Of a DNA stretch of 5,430 nt, positions 1 through 5,430 are shown in pieces. The DNA lies in assembly GCA_025450255.1 (NCBI GenBank), contig JANWHV010000069.1, positions 1 through 5,430 of the forward strand, read 5' to 3'. Under the pieces are notes generated by a model. It was not told where the DNA came from. It did not search any database and worked only from the letters and a program-made list of their open reading frames with translations. The position numbers were made by a program, and so were the translations under genes. This DNA is from Chloroflexota bacterium (GTDB lineage: Bacteria; Chloroflexota; UBA5177; JANWHV01). Numbering within the stretch: position 1 is the stretch's first letter; every line of letters starts with the position of its first letter.

Positions 1-1
1 A

Positions 2-27
2 GTTCCCTGAGGCCCTCAGTCTGGAAC
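2..27. repeat. Bulged hairpin at left edge
   Basis: GTTCC (2-6) and CTGAG (7-11) pair with CTCAG (15-19) and GGAAC (23-27). This gives ten base pairs, a GCC loop and a three-base bulge at 20-22. The core CTGAGGCCCTCAG at 7-19 is a perfect interrupted palindrome. No T-run follows, so it is not a classical Rho-independent terminator. It may be the 3' end structure of an upstream transcript or a protein-binding palindrome; its function is unknown. Confidence 0.4.
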
Positions 28-252
28 CAGCGAAATGACCGTAGCTGCACTTCAATCAGATTCGGCATGGGGAGTACTTCGCGAGTGCGCGCAAAGCTAC
101 GGCGTGATGTACGCTGGGACTCGGAGACTGCGAGTGCCATACGGCTGTCCTCTCCTTCACTTCGAGGAACGTGGATGGTAGACCCGGGGCGCGAAAGGCA
201 GAATCACCCCTCCGTGCAACCCGGCAACAAAAGAGTGTACCACGCAATTACG

Positions 253-278
253 CGCCTGGCAAGGATCTGGCGATTTTT
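253..278 (+). terminator. Weak Rho-independent terminator candidate
   Basis: CGCC (253-256) pairs with GGCG (269-272). After one mismatch the stem continues with G258-C267 and a G-T wobble, and it is followed directly by ATTTTT (273-278). The stem is short and imperfect, so this is only a candidate. If real, it would end a transcript entering from the left and insulate the atp operon. Confidence 0.25.
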
Positions 279-317
279 CCTGATTAATTCCTTGACAGCG
301 GCAAGAAATGCACCGCG

Positions 318-347
318 TTGCAGCGGATTGAGGCTGAATGGTACACT
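318..347 (+). promoter_or_regulatory. Candidate sigma70-type promoter for atpZ
   Basis: A -10-like TACACT (342-347, four of six consensus bases) lies 18 bases after a -35-like TTGCAG (318-323, three of six). Transcription would begin near 354, about 30 bases before the atpZ ATG. A perfect -35 hexamer TTGACA is present further up at 292-297, just after an AT-rich tract, but no -10 hexamer lies 16-18 bases from it. The region is clearly promoter-like, yet the exact pairing of elements is uncertain. Confidence 0.3.
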
Positions 348-383
348 TGTCTGGCGTTAATTCGGGGTGGTGCCGGACCTCAA

Positions 384-608
384 ATGAAGGCGTCAGACGA
401 TCTCCGTTCACAGCTCGCGCGGTCGATGGGACTTACCACGGCCATCGGGCTGAATTTGGCATGTGTTTTGCTTGTGTGTGTACTGCTCGGTCGTTACATT
501 GACACGAGACTGGGAAGCGCTCCGGCGGGCCTGCTGAGTGGAATCGTCATTGGCATTGCCGCGGGCGGGTATTCGGCGTATCAGCTCGTTCGTCGTGTGT
601 TGCGATAA
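384..608 (+). CDS. atpZ: AtpZ-family small membrane protein of the ATP synthase operon
   Basis: A 74-residue protein with two predicted membrane helices, about residues 15-36 and 47-66, joined by a short loop with the motif GRYIDTRLGSAP (36-47). The G-x-x-x-D loop followed by a Gly-rich second helix (GIVIGIAAGG) is the pattern of the AtpZ / 'ATPase gene 1' family (PF09527). These proteins are encoded at the head of atp operons and have been linked to Mg2+/Ca2+ supply for the synthase, acting in the cytoplasmic membrane. The ATG at 384 gives the family's usual short N-terminus; the frame also stays open back to a TTG at 318, but that extension has no family likeness. The ribosome site is weak (a G-rich run at 364-372). 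The family call rests on short motifs and on position, so it is probable rather than certain. Confidence 0.75.
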   Translation: MKASDDLRSQLARSMGLTTAIGLNLACVLLVCVLLGRYIDTRLGSAPAGLLSGIVIGIAAGGYSAYQLVRRVLR

Positions 609-650
609 GGTGCTTGGGAACTTGGAAAGCTGTGCCCCGCGCGGTCGATG
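416..650 (+). repeat. 13-bp direct repeat within atpZ and in the following spacer
   Basis: CGCGCGGTCGATG occurs exactly at 416-428, inside the start of atpZ, and again at 638-650, 30 bases after the atpZ stop. The copies are 222 bases apart and the flanks do not match, so this is not a visible gene duplication. It may be chance in GC-rich DNA or a pair of binding sites. Confidence 0.4.
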
Positions 651-676
651 CGTACTCGATCGGTATCAGCCATGGA

Positions 677-692
677 CCGGCGCGCGGGCCGG
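677..692 (+). terminator. GC hairpin after atpZ, weak terminator candidate
   Basis: CCGGC (677-681) pairs with GCCGG (688-692) across a six-base loop, followed by CTCTTTA. The T content after the stem is poor, so it may only attenuate readthrough or protect the atpZ 3' end. It sits between atpZ and the next promoter candidate, which fits a transcript boundary. Confidence 0.25.
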
Positions 693-700
693 CTCTTTAC

Positions 701-749
701 GTAATTTAAATACTAACTTCATCGACTTTCCACATTCCTCCCGTATACT
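701..749 (+). promoter_or_regulatory. Internal promoter candidate upstream of atpI
   Basis: The -10 element TATACT (744-749) matches five of six consensus bases. A -35-like TCGACT (722-727, four of six) lies 16 bases upstream. The bases directly before it (701-718) are AT-rich in an otherwise GC-rich region, in the place where a UP element would contact the RNA polymerase alpha subunit. Transcription would start near 756 and give a leader of about 100 bases before atpI. It is the best sigma70-type promoter match in the window and would drive atpI-atpB-atpE-atpF-atpH-atpA-atpG. Confidence 0.5.
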
Positions 750-790
750 GGTGCCGGAAACGCGATCACGGGGGATAATCGTCCTCGGCG

Positions 791-845
791 ACGCGGCACG
801 CGGCATTCGAGCCGCGAAGACGCCGGGCAGCGTTTCACCGCGTGC
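791..845 (+). promoter_or_regulatory. Leader of atpI with competing hairpins
   Basis: A tandem 7-base repeat ACGCGGC (791-797 and 798-804) is followed by GCCGCG (811-816), which pairs with CGCGGC (799-804) across the loop ATTCGA. The same left arm can instead pair over 8 bp, as GCACGCGG (796-803) with CCGCGTGC (838-845). The two folds exclude each other. They lie between the promoter candidate at 722-749 and the atpI start. Whether they regulate anything is unknown. Confidence 0.3.
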
Positions 846-858
846 GGCCTAGCCCGTC

Positions 859-1233
859 GTGTTGCGAACGGTTGTGCTGCAAACTATCATGCTTTCGGGC
901 GCGGTCGGCTTGGTCGCGGCCGGATTTCTTGTGCTGTTCGGCTACACTCGTGAAGGCTGGGGCTTGATTTTCGGCGTCGGCGTCGGTATTTGCAATCAAT
1001 CAATGGTGGCAAGTCGTGTCGCCAGGATCGGTGAGTTTGGCAGCGCGCGCGACACCAAGCGCATGATGCAGGCTGGGACGGCGTTGCGCTTTCTGATGAT
1101 CGGCATGGCGACGATCGTGGCGATCAAGCTGCACAACACATTCAGTATCGCCACCATGTTAATTGGCGTCCTGGTTCCAATCATTTTGGCCAATTTTCTG
1201 GGCGCCCGCCATATAGTGCGCGGGGATATGTAA
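859..1233 (+). CDS. atpI: ATP synthase subunit I (AtpI)
   Basis: A 124-residue membrane protein with four predicted helices, about 8-28, 33-55, 74-92 and 95-117. The short charged segment between helices two and three ([17 protein letters not shown], 53-69) and GTALRF (73-78), with its Arg77 at the head of helix three, match the ATP synthase I chain family (PF03899). Members act in the membrane as c-ring assembly factors and are not part of the finished enzyme. The gene is 18 bases before atpB. The start is uncertain: an in-frame TAG at 850-852 limits it, GTG 859 is the first start codon after that stop and keeps helix one whole, and ATG 889 would trim ten residues. None of these has a clear Shine-Dalgarno. 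Family assignment is by topology, length and position; it is good but not certain at sequence level. Confidence 0.8.
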   Translation: MLRTVVLQTIMLSGAVGLVAAGFLVLFGYTREGWGLIFGVGVGICNQSMVASRVARIGEFGSARDTKRMMQAGTALRFLMIGMATIVAIKLHNTFSIATMLIGVLVPIILANFLGARHIVRGDM

Positions 1234-1251
1234 GAGGAGGATGAGGATAGC
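1234..1251 (+). promoter_or_regulatory. Ribosome binding site of atpB, supporting a GTG start
   Basis: GAGGAGG (1234-1240) is a strong Shine-Dalgarno 11 bases before GTG 1252, and a second GAGGA (1243-1247) lies 4 bases before it. The ATG at 1241 between them is out of frame with atpB and opens a four-codon frame that ends in a TGA at 1253-1255, overlapping the GTG. No ATG in the atpB frame lies near the expected N-terminus, so the GTG start stands. Confidence 0.6.
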
Positions 1252-2004
1252 GTGAGTAGTCCTTTAACAGTGCCGCTGCTCGCGGACATCGCTTCCGAAA
1301 TCGGAAAGCATGTTAGCGTCGGGCCCGATCCCAAGCCTGGCGCGCTAATAGGAAACGTGCTCCACGTCGATACCGTCATCAGCACCCTGTTCGTGTGCGC
1401 GGTGCTCATTGGACTCGCGCTCATTGTCAGACGACGCCTGACCGATGGCGTGCCGGGTGGCGCCCAGAACTTTATCGAAGCCGTGCTGGTATTCGTCGTC
1501 GATACCGCCAAAGGCCAGATCGGCGAGGAACGGGCCAAAATAATCGCGCCGTTGGCCTTCACCCTGGCCCTCTTCATCTTTCTGAGCAATATGGTGGGCC
1601 TGATCCCAACCGGCGGCCTTTTCAAGTCGCCCACCGCCGACGTGAACACGGCCTTTGCCCTGGCCCTCGTGGTAATGACCTACGTAGAGGTAAGCTCGCT
1701 ACGCGCGCGTGGGCTCGGCGGCTTTCTGAAACACTTCGTCGATCCCTGGCCGCTTACGCCTATCCTGATCATCGAGGAGCTGTCCAAGCCAGTCACGCTG
1801 TCGTTGCGGCTCTTCGGCAATATCGCCGCAGGCGAAATTCTGCTTATCCTGTTGGGCGCCCTGCCACTGGTGCTGTTGACCTCGCCCATTCCCACCGTTA
1901 TCTGGGTGGCTTTTAGTATTTTCGTCGGCGCCGTACAGGCGTTCGTTTTCGTCATGCTCACAATTGCCTACTACGGCATTGGCACGGATACCGGAGGACA
2001 TTAA
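1252..2004 (+). CDS. atpB: F1Fo ATP synthase subunit a
   Basis: A 250-residue membrane protein forming the stationary half of the proton channel beside the c ring. Hydrophobic helices appear near 41-60, 98-118, 131-148, 168-210 and 212-240. The family signature TLSLRLFGNI (182-191) carries the essential Arg186, equivalent to E. coli Arg210, which keeps the two half-channels apart. Glu195 matches E. coli Glu219, and Gln229 in AVQAFVFVMLTIAYY matches E. coli Gln252. EELSKP (175-180) and FLSNMVGLIP (110-119) are further conserved family stretches. Length is normal for the family. The start is a GTG with strong ribosome sites. A hairpin begins at the last base of its stop codon, and an unusually long spacer follows before atpE. 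Confidence 0.97.
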   Translation: MSSPLTVPLLADIASEIGKHVSVGPDPKPGALIGNVLHVDTVISTLFVCAVLIGLALIVRRRLTDGVPGGAQNFIEAVLVFVVDTAKGQIGEERAKIIAPLAFTLALFIFLSNMVGLIPTGGLFKSPTADVNTAFALALVVMTYVEVSSLRARGLGGFLKHFVDPWPLTPILIIEELSKPVTLSLRLFGNIAAGEILLILLGALPLVLLTSPIPTVIWVAFSIFVGAVQAFVFVMLTIAYYGIGTDTGGH

Positions 2005-2502
<498 letters not shown>

Positions 2503-2505
2503 TTT

Positions 2506-2517
2506 GGAGGGATATTG
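2506..2517 (+). promoter_or_regulatory. Ribosome binding site of atpF, deciding its start
   Basis: GGAGG (2506-2510) lies seven bases before ATG 2518 but only four before the in-frame TTG 2515. The spacing and codon strength favour ATG 2518, which shortens the longest open frame by one residue. Confidence 0.75.
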
Positions 2518-3048
2518 ATGATCCATACCCTCATTCTCTCTCAGGATTTGGTCAGCATCGACTGGACACTGCTAGCCGAGCTGATCGCCTTCCTGATCTT
2601 GATGTATGTCCTGGTACGGTACCTGTATAACCCCGTGACCACGGCTATGACCAAACGGGCGGATCCCATCCGCGATGGCCAGGCCGCCGCCGAGGCGGCG
2701 CGCAAGGCCGCCGTTGAGTCACAGGCACGTACGGAAGAGCAACTCGAGCAGGCGAAAGCGCAGGCACAGGAAATCCTGCGCCAGGCGAACGCCACCGCCG
2801 GCTCGATGCGCGAACAGATAATCACCGAGGCACGGTCGGAAGCGCAAAAGGTCATTGAACGCGGCAAGACCGAAATCGACCGCGAGCGCCAGGCAGCGGT
2901 CGACGAGCTGCGCCGCGTCGTGGCCGACGTGGCAATTCTTGCCGCCACCCGCGTGGTCGAGAAATCGCTCGACACAACGGATAACCGCAGGATCATCGAC
3001 GAGGCCATCGCCCAGACCAGTAGCTTCGCGTCGGCCGGACGGAACTAG
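2518..3048 (+). CDS. atpF: F1Fo ATP synthase subunit b
   Basis: A 176-residue peripheral-stalk protein. One N-terminal membrane helix (about 16-36, DWTLLAELIAFLILMYVLVRY) ends in LYNPV, the usual membrane-exit motif. A long charged helix rich in Ala, Glu, Gln, Arg and Lys follows (about 45-150), typical of the right-handed b-dimer coiled coil, and it continues into ATRVVEKSL and a short C-terminal part that binds delta. Length is close to the family's usual 160-180. Only one b gene is present, so a b homodimer is expected rather than the b/b' pair of phototrophs. The stop TAG directly abuts the atpH ATG, so the two are probably translationally coupled. Confidence 0.95.
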   Translation: MIHTLILSQDLVSIDWTLLAELIAFLILMYVLVRYLYNPVTTAMTKRADPIRDGQAAAEAARKAAVESQARTEEQLEQAKAQAQEILRQANATAGSMREQIITEARSEAQKVIERGKTEIDRERQAAVDELRRVVADVAILAATRVVEKSLDTTDNRRIIDEAIAQTSSFASAGRN

Positions 3049-3591
3049 ATGGCAAAGATTACCTATGCTCGGCGCTATGCGCAAGCAGCCATGGAACTTG
3101 CCAACGAGCATAACGACCTCGAAACCTGGCGAAAGGATCTTGCCCTGCTCGCGGATCTTTGGGCCGACACGGGTCTGCGCGCATACCTCGAAGATGTAAG
3201 AATCGGCAAGCAAGCGCGCATCGATCGAGCCCGCGCGAATCTGGCGGAGCATATAAGCCCACGAGCGCTAAACATGGTGCTGCTCTTGCTGACACGTGGC
3301 CGTACGTCGCTCATTCCCTACATCGCGCGCCATTTCGAGGAACTGGAACGCCAACGTGAACGGAAGGTAGTAGCACTCGTTACCTCGGCCGACCCGCTGA
3401 CTCCCGACGAGCGCGACAGTCTCGCGCGGCGACTGGCCGAATATACCGGTATGGACGTGCAACTGGAAACAGAGGTGCGGCCAGAGATCCTTGGCGGGTT
3501 GGTAATAAAGCTTGGCGATCAATTGCTGGATCTCAGTGTGCTTGGCAAGCTCAATCGCTTGCGCGAGCACGTGGTCGGACGGAGCGCCTAG
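3049..3591 (+). CDS. atpH: F1Fo ATP synthase subunit delta (OSCP)
   Basis: A 180-residue soluble stator protein that joins the top of the alpha3beta3 head to subunit b. The N-terminal helical domain begins with ITYARRYAQAAMELA (4-18), the usual opening that meets the alpha N-termini. The C-terminal part carries the delta signature in VQLETEVRPEILGGLVIKLG (137-156) followed by DLSVLGKLNRL (161-171). Length matches the family. The ATG starts on the base after the atpF stop, with no strong Shine-Dalgarno (only GGACGGA at 3038-3044), so reinitiation by ribosomes finishing atpF is likely. A 48-base spacer with one hairpin separates it from atpA. Confidence 0.95.
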   Translation: MAKITYARRYAQAAMELANEHNDLETWRKDLALLADLWADTGLRAYLEDVRIGKQARIDRARANLAEHISPRALNMVLLLLTRGRTSLIPYIARHFEELERQRERKVVALVTSADPLTPDERDSLARRLAEYTGMDVQLETEVRPEILGGLVIKLGDQLLDLSVLGKLNRLREHVVGRSA

Positions 3592-3596
3592 CACCT

Positions 3597-3610
3597 CGGC
3601 CGAATGGCCG
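3597..3610 (+). repeat. Hairpin between atpH and atpA
   Basis: CGGCC (3597-3601) pairs with GGCCG (3606-3610) around the loop GAAT. The five-base stem is identical to the one at 2148-2161 ahead of atpE. It has no T-run and is not a terminator. The atpA Shine-Dalgarno AGGAG (3625-3629) follows 15 bases later, 10 bases before the ATG. Confidence 0.5.
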
Positions 3611-3639
3611 GCTTCGACCGCAATAGGAGCGTGAAATAA

Positions 3640-5148
3640 ATGGCAATCAGAGCGGACGAGATCACCGCGGTGATCAAGGACCAGATCGAGCACTTTCAAG
3701 AAGCGAGCACCACCGTCAGCGTTGGCACCGTTATCGAGGTGGGCGACGGCGTGGCGCAGGTCTATGGCCTCCAGGGCGTCATGAATAGCGAATTGGTCGA
3801 GTTCCCGAGCGGCGTCATGGGCATGGCGGCGAACCTCGAGGAAGACTCGGTCGGCGTGATCATTCTGGGCAACTACCAGGAGATCCAGGAAGGCCAGGAG
3901 GTCAAGAGCACCGGCCTCGTGGTTTCCGTTCCCGTGGGGGACGGGCTCCTGGGGCGCGTGATCGACCCGCTGGGTAATCCGCTCGACGGCAAGGGACCGA
4001 TCAAATTCACAGAGCGCCGCCCAGTTGAGCGTGTAGCGCCGGGCGTGGTAACGCGTGAGTCCGTGAAGGTTCCTCTTGCCACGGGCATCAAGGCAATTGA
4101 TGCCATGATCCCGATTGGACGTGGTCAACGTGAGCTGATCATTGGCGATCGCAAAACAGGAAAGACCGCGATCGCCGTCGACACCATCGTCAACCAACGC
4201 GAGACGGGCGTAATTTGCATTTACGTCGCGATCGGTCAAAAGAAATCGAACGTCGCCGAGCTCACGGCAACCCTCGAGAGTCTCAACGCGCTTGACCACT
4301 CGATCATCGTCAATGCCAGCGCCTCGGAGTCCGCCGCGCTGCAGTTCGTGGCGCCGTTCGCAGGCGCCGCCATCGGCGAATACTTTATGGAGCAAGGCAG
4401 GGATGCCTTGATCGTGTATGACGATCTGACGAAGCATGCCCAGGCATACCGTCAGGTCTCACTGCTGTTGCGCCGGCCTCCCGGTCGTGAAGCATATCCC
4501 GGCGACGTGTTTTATCTCCACTCCCGACTCCTGGAGAGAGCGGCGCGCCTGAATGAGAAGTATGGCGGCGGCTCGCTTACCGCGCTGCCGATCATCGAGA
4601 CGCAGCAAGGCGACGTCTCGGCCTATATCCCGACAAACGTAATTTCGATTACCGACGGCCAGATCTTCCTCGAATTGGATCTCTTCAATGCGGGTATCCG
4701 GCCCGCCATCAACGTCGGCATCTCGGTGTCGCGCGTCGGCAGCAGCGCGCAAACCAAAGCTATGAAGCAGGTCGCCGGGCGCCTGAAGCTGGACCTGGCG
4801 CAGTTCCGCGAGCTCGCCGCTTTCTCGCAGTTCGGCTCGGATCTGGATAAGGCGACGCTCGCCACGCTAAACCGCGGCCAGCACATGACGGAATTGCTCA
4901 AGCAGCCGCAGTTCAGCCCGCTCACCCTTGAGAAGCAGGTAACGATTCTCTACGCCGGCGTCAACGGCCACTTTGACGATATACCGCTCGAGAAGGTCGA
5001 GGAGGCCGAAGCCGCTTTCCACATATTTTTGGAAAACAATTATAAAGCCGTGCTCGAGGATGTCGCCGCGAAGCGCGAGATAAGCAAAGAAACTGAGGCG
5101 CAGTTAAAGGATGCCATCAAGGCGTTCCGTTCGTCCTCCGCATTCTAG
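3640..5148 (+). CDS. atpA: F1Fo ATP synthase subunit alpha
   Basis: A 502-residue subunit of the catalytic head, three copies per enzyme, carrying the non-catalytic nucleotide sites. The N-terminal region (about 1-95) includes [11 protein letters not shown] (34-44) of the beta-barrel domain. The nucleotide domain has the Walker A motif GDRKTGKT (169-176) with Lys175, and a Walker B segment DALIVYDD (255-262). [33 protein letters not shown] covers 270-302. The family signature [10 protein letters not shown] (355-364) is followed by Arg365, the arginine finger that reaches into the neighbouring beta catalytic site (bovine Arg373). The C-terminal helical domain (about 372-502) is complete. Length is normal and no key residue is missing. 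The ATG has AGGAG ten bases upstream; an in-frame TAA just before the ATG excludes a longer form. Confidence 0.98.
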   Translation: MAIRADEITAVIKDQIEHFQEASTTVSVGTVIEVGDGVAQVYGLQGVMNSELVEFPSGVMGMAANLEEDSVGVIILGNYQEIQEGQEVKSTGLVVSVPVGDGLLGRVIDPLGNPLDGKGPIKFTERRPVERVAPGVVTRESVKVPLATGIKAIDAMIPIGRGQRELIIGDRKTGKTAIAVDTIVNQRETGVICIYVAIGQKKSNVAELTATLESLNALDHSIIVNASASESAALQFVAPFAGAAIGEYFMEQGRDALIVYDDLTKHAQAYRQVSLLLRRPPGREAYPGDVFYLHSRLLERAARLNEKYGGGSLTALPIIETQQGDVSAYIPTNVISITDGQIFLELDLFNAGIRPAINVGISVSRVGSSAQTKAMKQVAGRLKLDLAQFRELAAFSQFGSDLDKATLATLNRGQHMTELLKQPQFSPLTLEKQVTILYAGVNGHFDDIPLEKVEEAEAAFHIFLENNYKAVLEDVAAKREISKETEAQLKDAIKAFRSSSAF

Positions 5149-5160
5149 TCTCTCAGCGCG

Positions 5161-5180
5161 GCGCCCCGATTTGGGGGCGC
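5161..5180 (+). repeat. Strong GC hairpin between atpA and atpG
   Basis: GCGCCCC (5161-5167) pairs with GGGGCGC (5174-5180) around the six-base loop GATTTG, giving seven G-C pairs. Only TAAA follows, so termination is unlikely. The hairpin ends just before the atpG Shine-Dalgarno AGGAGG (5184-5189). It could protect the upstream atpA message from 3' decay or tune entry into atpG. Confidence 0.6.
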
Positions 5181-5199
5181 TAAAGGAGGAACCTTACAG

Positions 5200-5430
5200 G
5201 TGGCAACGGCTCGCGAGATCAGGCGCCGCATTCGCAGCGTCAAAAACATTGCCAAGATTACCAAGGCCCAGCAACTCGTCGCCGCGGCGCGCATGCGGCG
5301 CGCGCAGATGCGGGTCACGGAGGCCCGACCCTATGCCGACGCGATGACCCAGGTTCTCTCCGGTCTGGCGACACAATCCGAAAACACGCGCCAACCGTTG
5401 CTTGCCCAGCGTCCGGTGGTAAACATGCTG
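5200..5430 (+). CDS. atpG: F1Fo ATP synthase subunit gamma, 5' part
   Basis: The first 77 codons of the central shaft that turns inside the alpha3beta3 head and couples it to the c ring; the gene continues past the right edge. Starting from GTG 5200, the protein opens with ATAREIRRRIRSVKNIAKIT (2-21), the standard N-terminal gamma helix, then KAQQLVAAARMRRAQ (22-36). Later, RPYADAMTQVL (42-52) matches the conserved 'RPYAE' stretch. A strong AGGAGG (5184-5189) lies ten bases before the GTG. The position usually held by Met (E. coli gammaMet23) is Gln24 here. atpD and atpC are expected downstream. Identity is clear despite the truncation. Confidence 0.93.
   Translation, partial: MATAREIRRRIRSVKNIAKITKAQQLVAAARMRRAQMRVTEARPYADAMTQVLSGLATQSENTRQPLLAQRPVVNML

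Larger units (their letters stand above)
1..383. other. Upstream region with no identifiable gene
   Basis: No protein in this stretch can be recognised on either strand. One + frame runs without a stop from position 1 to the TAA at 358-360, but its translation is rich in Arg, Ser and Trp, has no domain pattern and lacks the codon bias of the atp genes, so it is probably open by chance. Another + frame ends at a TGA at 36-38 and could be the last residues of a gene lying to the left. The stretch holds a bulged hairpin at 2-27, an 8-bp inverted repeat at 39-46 and 95-102, a small hairpin at 102-114 (GCGT/ACGC) and an 8-bp direct repeat GCGAGTGC at 81-88 and 130-137. The AT-rich patch around 272-291 and the sites after it look like the promoter region for atpZ. 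Confidence 0.5.
609..858 (+). other. Spacer between atpZ and atpI
   Basis: This 250-base gap is long for the inside of an operon. A frame stays open across it (538-852), but its translation looks random and ends at a TAG at 850-852, so I do not call a gene. In order it holds a second copy of a 13-bp repeat (638-650), a GC hairpin (677-692), an AT-rich tract (697-719), a promoter candidate (722-749) and a GC-rich leader with competing hairpins (791-845). Confidence 0.6.

Noticed and set aside
292..297. Perfect -35 hexamer TTGACA preceded by an AT-rich tract
   Set aside because: No -10-like hexamer lies 16-18 bases downstream (GC-rich 314-321), so I did not call it as a complete promoter, although a nonstandard sigma factor could use it.
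368..758. 10-bp direct repeat TGGTGCCGGA at 368-377 and 749-758, near both candidate promoters
   Set aside because: A 10-mer pair in this much sequence is expected fairly often by chance, and its position relative to the two -10 elements differs.
538..852. 104-codon + frame between atpZ and atpI
   Set aside because: It overlaps the atpZ end, contains the promoter candidate and GC hairpins, and its translation has no protein-like pattern. It ends at a TAG just before atpI, in the same frame, so I checked for an N-terminal extension of AtpI and found none plausible.
996..1649. 217-codon open frame on the minus strand, antisense to atpI and atpB
   Set aside because: Shadow of the conserved atpI and atpB coding sequence; it has no ribosome site or recognisable domain.
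3268..4437. 389-codon open frame on the minus strand, antisense to atpH and atpA
   Set aside because: It lies wholly opposite two strongly conserved genes in GC-rich DNA, where antisense frames stay open by codon bias. Its translation shows no family motif.
5161..5180. Hairpin before atpG as a Rho-independent terminator
   Set aside because: No T-run follows the stem, and atpG continues directly with a strong ribosome site, so full termination here would cut the operon.

Overview
This window holds most of a bacterial F-type ATP synthase (F1Fo) operon, all on the + strand, in the order atpZ - atpI - atpB - atpE - atpF - atpH - atpA - atpG. The last gene is cut by the right edge; atpD and atpC would be expected beyond it. 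I see no mobile element, CRISPR array, tRNA or rRNA, and no undescribed gene system. The points of interest lie in the spacers between genes and in a few residues of the rotor subunits.

Organism: a GC-rich bacterium with separate atpF and atpH genes, a single b subunit and an atpZ/atpI pair at the head of the operon. The c-subunit first helix contains GAGIGD, the pattern familiar from actinobacterial c subunits, while its second helix (VDSFPII) looks more like that of E. coli. Chloroflexota or a related deep Terrabacteria lineage, possibly uncultured, is my best guess from this mix and from the general look of the proteins. It is an inference, not a match.

Layout. Positions 1-383 carry no gene I can identify. 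They hold several inverted repeats, a weak terminator-like hairpin (253-278) and a candidate promoter ahead of atpZ. atpZ (384-608) is followed by a 250-base gap with a GC hairpin and then the best promoter in the window (-10 TATACT at 744-749, with an AT-rich tract just upstream of its -35). This suggests that atpI and the rest of the operon have their own promoter. atpI (859-1233) and atpB (1252-2004) are close together. A 201-base spacer with at least four hairpins separates atpB from atpE (2206-2502). atpE, atpF (2518-3048) and atpH (3049-3591) are tightly packed. A 48-base spacer with one hairpin precedes atpA (3640-5148), and a 51-base spacer with a 7-bp GC hairpin precedes atpG (from 5200).

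How the genes work together: AtpB (a) and the AtpE ring (c) form the proton path. AtpF (b) and AtpH (delta) form the stator that holds AtpA (alpha). AtpG (gamma) is the central shaft. AtpZ and AtpI are small membrane proteins associated with c-ring assembly and Mg2+/Ca2+ supply. Hairpins sit before the c, alpha and gamma genes but not before the tightly coupled genes. Differential mRNA processing or stability matching unequal subunit needs is a plausible reading, untested here.
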